Below are positions 1 through 5,416 of a stretch of DNA of 6,471 nt, piece by piece. Origin of the DNA: Thermoplasmatota archaeon (GTDB taxonomy: Archaea > Thermoplasmatota > Penumbrarchaeia > Penumbrarchaeales > Penumbrarchaeaceae); contig JAUVBH010000095.1 of the NCBI GenBank assembly GCA_030591285.1, positions 1 through 6,471 on the forward strand, given 5' to 3'. A program made the position numbers and the translations under genes. The number at the start of each line of letters is the position of its first letter. Within the stretch, counting starts at the first letter, position 1. Below the pieces are notes generated by a model, which saw nothing but the letters and a program-made list of their open reading frames with translations, was not told the origin of the DNA and made no database searches.

Positions 1-552
1 GGAGATATTTGGAATGGCAAGATCAGGTTCAGGGAGATCAAGCACAACAGCATCCAGATCCTTTTCCGGAGCACCATCAAGTATGTTCCCTATCCTACCA
101 TCCCATCCTTTTAACAGTCCAGCAGAGGAGATATTTGACCTCGTTAGGTCCAGATGATCCGATCGGACATCGTAGGTAATAACCTGCCCCCCGGGAGATA
201 CAGCATTCAACAGGAAAAGGGTAAGACCTCCGGAACCCGCTCCCGCTTCCAGGACCGTTGATCCATTTGTCAATGCCAGACCTGTTATGATCTCAGATGC
301 ATCCTTGGAGATTATTATCTGCGGTCCTCTTTCGATGTTCTCGATATTGTCTCTGATGTCCGGTCTAACCAGGATAAATTCTCGATTTCCTATGCTGAAA
401 CGATCTCCGACCTTCATCCCGATGATCCGGGATGTCGATACCGCTCCACGGGCCCCTTTCATTTTGGTCATTGTTCCATCGATCTTCATTTGAAATGACC
501 GATCACCCCCGATCAAAAGAACCGGGTCACCCTCCCCGAAGACATCATCCAT
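1..552 (-). CDS. trmI: tRNA (adenine-N1)-methyltransferase TrmI, 3' end cut by window edge
   Basis: SAM-dependent methyltransferase that makes N1-methyladenosine in tRNA (position 58, and in some archaea also 57), stabilising the T-loop. The 184 codons visible show an N-terminal beta-rich domain (about residues 1-70), then the family signature PQIIISKDASEII (78-90), the SAM-binding motif I LEAGAGSGG (101-109), the acidic residue after strand 2 in ITYDVR (D128), and motif IV LDLPEP (171-176), all in TrmI order. Roughly the last 70-90 residues of a usual 250-280 residue protein lie beyond the left edge. The frame opens after a TAA at 570-568 and the first ATG is at 552. I see no Shine-Dalgarno before it, which suits an archaeal start; ATG 489 is less likely because it would remove the first 21 residues of the N-terminal domain. 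Two small departures: motif II has D where E is usual, and the residue after LDLPEP is D where many homologues have W after LDLP-x. Confidence 0.92.
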   Translation of the reverse strand, partial: MDDVFGEGDPVLLIGGDRSFQMKIDGTMTKMKGARGAVSTSRIIGMKVGDRFSIGNREFILVRPDIRDNIENIERGPQIIISKDASEIITGLALTNGSTVLEAGAGSGGLTLFLLNAVSPGGQVITYDVRSDHLDLTRSNISSAGLLKGWDGRIGNILDGAPEKDLDAVVLDLPEPDLAIPNIS

Positions 553-585
553 GGGGTGTCCATGTCTTTAACGAACATAGCTTTT

Positions 586-598
586 TGGGGTATCCCCA
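586..598. repeat. 13-bp inverted repeat at the predicted trmI transcription start
   Basis: TGGGG-TAT-CCCCA is a perfect 5-bp inverted repeat with a 3-bp spacer. It lies about 26 bp downstream (minus strand) of the TATA-like box at 618-625, so it would straddle the trmI start site. It could be an operator or a small hairpin at the mRNA 5' end. The arms are short, so chance is possible. Confidence 0.3.
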
Positions 599-617
599 GG
601 AATTCCCCCTTCCCGTC

Positions 618-625
618 TTTTATAT
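618..625. promoter_or_regulatory. TATA box between trmI and the small plus-strand gene
   Basis: TTTATATA on the plus strand (TATATAAA on the minus) is the best archaeal TATA match between the two divergent genes. Read leftward it predicts a start near 595 and a leader of about 43 nt for trmI. Read rightward it predicts a start near 648 and a leader of about 35 nt for the gene at 683. No second good box is visible, so one box may serve both directions. The choice of direction depends on the BRE, which I cannot call with confidence. Confidence 0.5.
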
Positions 626-671
626 ACCGAAATATCTGGTAGATCGTTCACTAAGCCCCTGCTGGTGGACC

Positions 672-676
672 GAGGT
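672..676 (+). promoter_or_regulatory. ribosome binding site GAGGT for the small gene at 683
   Basis: GAGGT sits 6 nt before the ATG at 683 and pairs well with the archaeal 16S 3' end. It is one of only two convincing Shine-Dalgarno sites in the window and is the main reason to treat the short reading frame behind it as translated. Confidence 0.5.
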
Positions 677-682
677 CATATC

Positions 683-909
683 ATGCCTGAACCCGATATT
701 GAAAACATCATACGAGAGATCTCTTCACTCCAGAAGGGTCTCCGTCCCCGATACGAGGAGGGGAGTTGGAGGAGCACTCGGGGTTTTTAATTGTCGGGAC
801 TTTTTTTATGAGGACTGGAATTAGGATATGGGAAAGGGACGCCAAACACCACCTTGCGCGGGTCCAGCTGGGGGAACAGGACCCGTACTTCTTCTCAAAT
901 AGCAATTGA
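683..909 (+). pseudogene. small unrecognised protein gene, interrupted by an apparent -1 frameshift
   Basis: I do not recognise this product. From ATG 683, behind a good Shine-Dalgarno, the frame reads MPEPDIENIIREISSLQKGL, a likely amphipathic helix, and continues to ...RYEEG before ending at TAA 788-790 (35 codons). At the four-G run 760-763 a shift to the -1 frame gives ...EEGELEEHSGFLIVGTFF... and on through a basic, aromatic-rich stretch (GIRIWERDAKHHLARVQLG) to DPYFFSNSN and TGA 907-909. Joined, the protein would be about 75 residues: helix, short hydrophobic strand, charged C-terminal part. The codon just before the shift is GGG and can re-pair with the overlapping GGG, so either a lost G in the run (mutation or assembly error) or slippage would explain it. 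It ends 29 bp before the TATA box of the next gene. Alternatives: a 35-residue peptide only, or a non-coding region; several short GC-rich inverted repeats lie here. I see no other gene in 553-966. Confidence 0.4.
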
Positions 910-937
910 TAGTTTTTCATCGGTCATCGACAATCCA

Positions 938-943
938 TTTATA
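938..943 (+). promoter_or_regulatory. TATA box giving a leaderless transcript
   Basis: TTTATA is centred about 26 bp before the ATG at 967. In archaea transcription starts about 25-27 bp downstream of the box centre, so the transcript should begin at or within a base or two of the start codon. No Shine-Dalgarno is present, which agrees with leaderless translation. Confidence 0.6.
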
Positions 944-966
944 CCTAACCTGTAATCCAATCTGCC

Positions 967-2247
967 ATGCAGCCCAAGAAACCATCAATACTGGCGATCT
1001 CAGCTATGGTGGTCATATTCCTTGCAATTGTCCTGATGGTGATCTCAATGATCCCTTGGGCTTCCTGGGCGACCTTCGATCGGACAAGGGCCATTGGACC
1101 TGTCAATTATCACCTTGAAGCTGATTTCGATGCAGTTGGTTTCCAGTATACCATGGAAACTGTTGAAAGCGAAGGCGGTGGAGGTGGATTGATAGGTGGT
1201 GACCTTGGATCGGATTTCAACATTTCAAGGGAGAAGACCTATCCCCAGGTAAGGGGAGAATTCCTTGAGAATATTGGAATAATCTACAACTCGTACAATA
1301 ACAAGGCATTCCAGTATGAACTCAAGATGTGGTCACCTCCGGAAGAGAGTGGAATTGAATGGGAAGGTGTTGGAAATCCCTCGGTTCTCCTGAATATCAC
1401 ACTGGAATCTGACCTTATCCCCTGGTGGCCGGAATCCGGTGATAGGACCCTGGATGTAAATATCGAACTTCTCAAGGTCGATATGTGGGACCTTGTTGGT
1501 GCTGAGGATCGGGCCAATCTGAATATTCAGGTAAACAGTGTCTCGATATGGGCAAAGACCGGCTACAATACCGAGACAGGTGAATATGTCGGTGAGGATA
1601 AACAGCTTGCAAAAAGAGATGTTTCCTTTGATTTCCAGGAACCTGGCCAGATAGAAAAATTGGATTTCTCCGTGAGCTATCCATCTGGTACCGATGCAGC
1701 TGGCTTCTATACGGTCATCTCGGGAAACATGACCGATTTCTGGGGAAGATCAGAGCTTTCACCCCTTGCAGGGAAGGCGAATCCGATCAATGTTTATCCC
1801 ATGTCGACAGGAAAGGTGATCCAGGGTGTAGGGATCCCCCTTGCACTCCCTCTGATGATCATTTCATCCATACTTGGCATCATAGCGATCATACTTGCAA
1901 TTTTCAAGGGCAATTTCAACATTCCATTGATGGCCGCATCTTCCATCATCGCGATGATCGCCCCACTCTGGTTCTACCTGGGAATGAACGCTGCCGTTGA
2001 ATTGCTTGGGGAAAGATTGACAGGGGCAGAAGAAGGATTGACATGGGGGGCCGGAATATTCATTTCAACCGCTGGAGCAACCCTGATGATGGCTGCGCTG
2101 GTGATCACCATTGTATCCTGCATCAGATCAAGAAAGAGTGGTGGAAATACCTCTTCTGAGACACAAAAAGAGGGACCGGTCTTCAAGAAGATCCCAGACG
2201 AAAAGGTGGATCCCCAGCCAACTGGTCCAACCTTCAAGAAATTGTGA
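967..2247 (+). CDS. four-helix membrane protein with large outer domain, function unknown
   Basis: A 426-residue protein that I cannot assign to a named family. Visible layout: positively charged N-terminus (KK at 4-5), membrane helix or uncleaved signal anchor at about 7-30, an outer domain of about 255 residues (31-285), then helices at about 288-313, 319-340 and 359-385, and a hydrophilic tail (386-426). By the positive-inside rule (KK at 4-5, RSRK at 387-390) both ends are in the cytosol and the large domain is outside. The outer domain is beta-like, rich in W, Y and alternating hydrophobics, with a glycine run at 70-74 and three N-glycosylation sequons (NIS 85, NIT 143, NMT 254). The tail has GPVFKKIP (403-410) and GPTFKKL (420-426), the second at the very C-terminus. 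The ATG is fixed by the TATA box 26 bp upstream. It has its own promoter and its link to the transport genes downstream is unproven. A surface sensor, an adhesion protein or an accessory subunit are all open options. Confidence 0.85.
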   Translation: MQPKKPSILAISAMVVIFLAIVLMVISMIPWASWATFDRTRAIGPVNYHLEADFDAVGFQYTMETVESEGGGGGLIGGDLGSDFNISREKTYPQVRGEFLENIGIIYNSYNNKAFQYELKMWSPPEESGIEWEGVGNPSVLLNITLESDLIPWWPESGDRTLDVNIELLKVDMWDLVGAEDRANLNIQVNSVSIWAKTGYNTETGEYVGEDKQLAKRDVSFDFQEPGQIEKLDFSVSYPSGTDAAGFYTVISGNMTDFWGRSELSPLAGKANPINVYPMSTGKVIQGVGIPLALPLMIISSILGIIAIILAIFKGNFNIPLMAASSIIAMIAPLWFYLGMNAAVELLGERLTGAEEGLTWGAGIFISTAGATLMMAALVITIVSCIRSRKSGGNTSSETQKEGPVFKKIPDEKVDPQPTGPTFKKL

Positions 2248-2253
2248 TAATAA

Positions 2254-2294
2254 CTCATATTTGTCAATTATTTCCACCTCATATGTGTAAATTA
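2254..2294. repeat. tandem 17-bp direct repeat upstream of the permease, likely operator
   Basis: CTCATATTTGTCAATTA (2254-2270) and CTCATATGTGTAAATTA (2278-2294) agree at 15 of 17 positions and start 24 bp apart. The second copy runs into the TATA element of the permease gene. This is a natural arrangement for a repressor that blocks TBP, possibly binding the two sites cooperatively. No regulator gene is in the window to pair with it. Confidence 0.5.
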
Positions 2295-2301
2295 AATATA
2301 T
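2292..2301 (+). promoter_or_regulatory. TATA box of the APC permease gene
   Basis: TTAAATATAT is the best TATA match in the 102-bp gap before the permease. It predicts a start near 2323 and a leader of about 27 nt to the TTG codon at 2350. Confidence 0.5.
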
Positions 2302-2330
2302 CCTCGGATTGTTCTTTATTTCATTACCAT

Positions 2331-2340
2331 ACCCCGGGGT
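2331..2340. repeat. 10-bp perfect palindrome in the permease leader
   Basis: ACCCCGGGGT lies between the predicted transcription start and the start codon, ending 9 nt before it. It could be a protein-binding site, or it could block ribosome access when paired between two transcripts. It has no loop, so it is not an intramolecular hairpin. Confidence 0.25.
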
Positions 2341-2349
2341 TGGCATTCA

Positions 2350-4218
2350 TTGGTACTTAAAAGACAACTTGGATTGATCGAGGTATTCTGCATATCCTCA
2401 GGTGCAATGATCAGTTCAGGACTCTTCATTCTACCAGGGATCGCATATGGACAAATGGGACCTGGTATTATTATTGCATATATAATCGCCAGTGCTCTTG
2501 CCATACCCACCATTCTTGCAAAAGCGGAACTTTCAACTGCCATGCCCAAGACCGGTGGGATCTTCTTCTTCACCGATAGAAGCATGGGGCCCATGATGGG
2601 GACGCTGGGAGGTTTCTCTGCATGGTTCTCACTGGCGTTGAAATCAGCCTTCGCACTTTTTGGATTGGGAATATTCGCCCAGATCCTAGCACCTTCCATT
2701 GGTCTTATAGAAACTAAGGTGATAGCGATCGGATTCTGCATAATTTTCATGTTCATGAATATACTTGGTGCGAAGCTAAGTGCCAGATTTCAGGTCGGGA
2801 TGGTAATGAGTCTGATAGGACTGCTTGTACTCTACATACTGGCAGGCTTGTTCTTCATTAAAGGTGAGAACTACACTCCCTTCCTGCCAGAAGGATGGAG
2901 CCCTATACTGAGTACATCCGGACTTGTTTTTGTATCATTTGCGGGTTCCACCAAGATAGCAGCTGTTGCGGGTGAGGTCAGGAAACCTGGAAGGAACCTC
3001 CCGCTTGGAATGTTCCTCTCCTGGGGTGTTGTCACTTTACTCTATATTGCAACGATCGCAATAACCATTGGGTTACTCAGTTCAGGAGACCTCAGCGGAA
3101 ATAAGACCCCAATATCAGATGGTGGAGGTGTGATACTTGGCACTGCCGGGATAGCGATCATGAGTATAGCTGGGATCCTTGCTTTCGTATCAACAGGGAA
3201 TGCGGGTATAATGGCAGCTTCCAGGGACCCTATGGCCATGGGCAAAGACCAACTTCTTCCAGGGGTTTTCAATAAATTATCAAGATGGGATACGCCCTGG
3301 TTCTCAATTATTGTAACAACCGCTTTCATGATAGTTATCATCGCTTTTACCGATGTGAAACAGCTGGCCGGATATGCCTCAACACTGAAATTGATACTTT
3401 TCATACTGGCCAATCTGGCCCTTGTTTTCATGAGAGAGAGCAATATCATGCACTACCGACCGAAATACAAGGCTCCATTCTATCCCTGGGCCCAGATCAT
3501 CGGGATCTCTGGCTACCTGCTTCTGATAATCATGCTTGGGTGGGAGAAGATCTTTGTCGGCCTGGGTTTCGTTGGGATCGGTTTGCTCTGGTATTTTCTC
3601 TATGCACATGGAAAGATCAAGAGAGAATATGCATTTCTCCATGTTGCGGAAAGAGTTATGGGAGAGGACCAGACAGAATATCTTCTGGATGAGGAACTCA
3701 GGGAGATACTGATCAGCAGGGACCGCATCCATAAGTCCAGGTTCATAGAGAAGATCGCTGATTCATTGGTCATAGATATGAACTATTTCCCCCCACCGGA
3801 CCAGCTCTCGAAAAAACTTGCTCTCGGTTTCTCTGAGAGGATCAGTCTAAATGAAAAGGATATCATGAAGAGCATCACAAAGGAGGACAGGTCTGCGCAT
3901 ATGATGTTGATGCCGAACTTTGTTATTCTATCCTATCAGGTAGAGGGACGGGACATCTATGACATGGCCATGTTACGGGCAAAAAGAGGGGCGATCTTCT
4001 CAGAGGAATCACCCCCTGTCCATGCCGCTTTTGTATTGCTATTTTCCAAGGATGAGAGAAATTTCTACCTCAACTCACTGATGTGGTTGATGAAGAGCTG
4101 TGAGACAGAAAGCTTCCGGAAGGAATGGAAGAAGGTCGAGGGTACCAAGGACCTAAGAAATCTGATGCTGTCCTGTGCTGGGTGCTTGGACCTTGAATCA
4201 TCCAGTAAAGAAAGATGA
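2350..4218 (+). CDS. APC-superfamily amino acid permease fused to a degenerate PTS EIIA-like domain
   Basis: Membrane transporter of 622 residues, probably a secondary amino acid carrier. Residues 1-420 form the APC core with about 12 helices: helix 1 carries the substrate-site motif GAMISSGLFILPG (18-30), helix 2 is followed by AELSTAMPKTGG (59-70), and helix 6 reads FAGSTKIAAVAGEV ending in RKPGRNLP (197-218), the usual APC signatures. After a linker, residues 447-615 resemble a PTS EIIA type-2 (fructose/mannitol) domain: an ILISRDRIH-like start, the active-site segment MLMPNF (519-524), a VEGRDIYDMAML strand-helix part, and PVHAAFVLLFSKDERNFYLNSL (556-577). In true EIIA the active site is A-(I/V)-P-H-(G/A); here H is N523, and the second conserved H of the 'HLxxL' segment is Y573, so phosphotransfer looks impossible. 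A CxxC (C609, C612) sits near the end. The start is TTG 2350: the next in-frame ATG (M20) would cut into helix 1, and the frame upstream has no ATG or GTG. Substrate cannot be told from sequence. Confidence 0.9.
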   Translation: MVLKRQLGLIEVFCISSGAMISSGLFILPGIAYGQMGPGIIIAYIIASALAIPTILAKAELSTAMPKTGGIFFFTDRSMGPMMGTLGGFSAWFSLALKSAFALFGLGIFAQILAPSIGLIETKVIAIGFCIIFMFMNILGAKLSARFQVGMVMSLIGLLVLYILAGLFFIKGENYTPFLPEGWSPILSTSGLVFVSFAGSTKIAAVAGEVRKPGRNLPLGMFLSWGVVTLLYIATIAITIGLLSSGDLSGNKTPISDGGGVILGTAGIAIMSIAGILAFVSTGNAGIMAASRDPMAMGKDQLLPGVFNKLSRWDTPWFSIIVTTAFMIVIIAFTDVKQLAGYASTLKLILFILANLALVFMRESNIMHYRPKYKAPFYPWAQIIGISGYLLLIIMLGWEKIFVGLGFVGIGLLWYFLYAHGKIKREYAFLHVAERVMGEDQTEYLLDEELREILISRDRIHKSRFIEKIADSLVIDMNYFPPPDQLSKKLALGFSERISLNEKDIMKSITKEDRSAHMMLMPNFVILSYQVEGRDIYDMAMLRAKRGAIFSEESPPVHAAFVLLFSKDERNFYLNSLMWLMKSCETESFRKEWKKVEGTKDLRNLMLSCAGCLDLESSSKER

Positions 4219-4224
4219 TCTCTT

Positions 4225-5406
4225 TCAGGTCTCGTGATATTTTTCAAGATACCGCTTGTAGACCTTTTTGAAAAGGATCGGGAACAGGACACAAGAGATC
4301 ACACCATACATGATCAAAACTGCGGCTACATCATCATCCAGAACTCCGGCTCTTTTCCCCATATTCACTCCTGCAACCACCACTGACAGATTGGTACCAA
4401 GGAGCATGGCGCCCCCGAGACTGCTCCATTTATGCTTGAAGAACCCGGAGATGACCAGAGGAATTACCTTCGATAGGAACGCGATCGCAGTGAAAAGGGC
4501 CAAAAGGCCAATAGCGTAGGGATCCAACAGGCTGGTGAATGAGATCTCGAAACCCTGATAAATGAAAAAGATAGGGATCAAGAATCCAAAACCAAGAGGC
4601 ATGAACTTCTCCATCATGGCACCACGCTCTTTGAATATTGCAGAAAAGAGCATCCCAGCGAAGAAAGCACCAAGGATCGCTTCCATGCCTATGAAGAAAG
4701 CCAGACCATAGAAGATCAGGATTATGGCCAGCATTGACCTGACACCAAGTTCACTCTGGTCATTGGGATTCAAGATCCTTGATATTACTCTGGGTTTGTA
4801 CCATATCAGCATATCCATGATCCAGAAGACGATCATGAATACAATTGGGATAGCAGCAATCTCCAATATTGCCACCCAACCGTTCAGAGAAGCAGTGAAG
4901 ATCGAGATCAGGATTATAGCAGCAATATCTGCCAACTGTGCCAGGAGCATTACCTTGAAACCAAAACCGGTCTTGTTCAATCCCATCTCCTTTAGAACAG
5001 GAAGGACCACAGCGATGGAAACTCCCCCAAGGATCAATCCGATAATGATTGGCAGTCCGAAAATGACCACAGGAATTACTGCAATGAGGAAATTTGCAAC
5101 CAGTAAAAGCAGGGTTGCCCATTTTTCCCTTCGGGATAGTTCCTTGAGCTCCTGAAGATCGTTCTCCATACCGATCATGAACATGAGCATTATGAATCCA
5201 AGGGTGGACAGAACCTCAAGGACATCACTTGTCAGGGTTATCTCAAGCCCGAAGGATCCCAGAAGGGCGATGATAGTACCAACAACGACCCCGAACAGGA
5301 TCTCCCCCACAACTATGGGGAGCTTCAGGGCTTTGGCAAAGAAAGGTGCCTGGAAGGCGAGAATGGCCACAAGGGCCAATATCAGAAAAGGATCGAATTC
5401 GCTCAT
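4225..5406 (-). CDS. Kef/CPA2-type cation:proton antiporter, membrane domain only
   Basis: Membrane Na+(or K+)/H+ exchanger of 393 residues. Family marks in order: LPIVVGEILFGVVVG (29-43), FMIGMENDLQELK (76-88), the ion-binding segment AQLADIAAII (156-165) with D160 as the expected essential aspartate, LGAFFAGMLFS (245-255), GFGFLIPIFFIYQGFEISF (272-290) and KVIPLVISGFF (313-323). About 12-13 helices are predicted. The residue before D160 is alanine, where electrogenic CPA2 members have a second D and Kef channels often Q or E, so exchange may be electroneutral; this is inference. There is no C-terminal RCK/TrkA domain: the protein stops soon after the last helix with a basic KKVYKRYLEKY tail. 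A longer reading from ATG 5445 exists, but the 5406 start has its own Shine-Dalgarno and begins right at the first helix. It follows the RCK_C-USP gene with 8 bp between them, and ends 6 bp from the convergent permease stop. Confidence 0.92.
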   Translation of the reverse strand: MSEFDPFLILALVAILAFQAPFFAKALKLPIVVGEILFGVVVGTIIALLGSFGLEITLTSDVLEVLSTLGFIMLMFMIGMENDLQELKELSRREKWATLLLLVANFLIAVIPVVIFGLPIIIGLILGGVSIAVVLPVLKEMGLNKTGFGFKVMLLAQLADIAAIILISIFTASLNGWVAILEIAAIPIVFMIVFWIMDMLIWYKPRVISRILNPNDQSELGVRSMLAIILIFYGLAFFIGMEAILGAFFAGMLFSAIFKERGAMMEKFMPLGFGFLIPIFFIYQGFEISFTSLLDPYAIGLLALFTAIAFLSKVIPLVISGFFKHKWSSLGGAMLLGTNLSVVVAGVNMGKRAGVLDDDVAAVLIMYGVISCVLFPILFKKVYKRYLEKYHET

Positions 5407-5411
5407 GCTCC

Positions 5412-5416
5412 CACCT
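5412..5416 (-). promoter_or_regulatory. ribosome binding site AGGTG that fixes the antiporter start
   Basis: On the minus strand the stop of the upstream gene and the site overlap: TAGGTGGGAGC then ATG 5406. AGGTG lies 5 nt before the ATG. This supports 5406 over the in-frame ATG at 5445 and suggests translational coupling of the two genes. Confidence 0.6.

Noticed and set aside
432..824. 130-codon plus-strand open frame
   Set aside because: It overlaps the start of trmI on the other strand and reads as low-quality protein rich in H, P, S and R. The 683-909 frames fit the same stretch better.
859..885. CGGGTCC / GGACCCG inverted repeat, considered as a terminator or RNA gene
   Set aside because: A perfect 7-bp stem with a 13-nt loop, but no T-run follows, no tRNA or SRP features are present, and it falls inside the probable frameshifted gene.
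708..920. 70-codon minus-strand open frame
   Set aside because: It lies opposite the small plus-strand gene, has no ribosome site and no TATA box, and its residues look like an antisense shadow.
2316..2756. 146-codon minus-strand open frame antisense to the permease
   Set aside because: The permease frame here has clear APC motifs; the antisense frame is a by-product of its codon pattern.
4210..4226. GAAAG / CTTTC hairpin across both convergent stop codons, considered as a shared terminator
   Set aside because: Only 5 AT-rich base pairs with a 7-nt loop; too weak to call.
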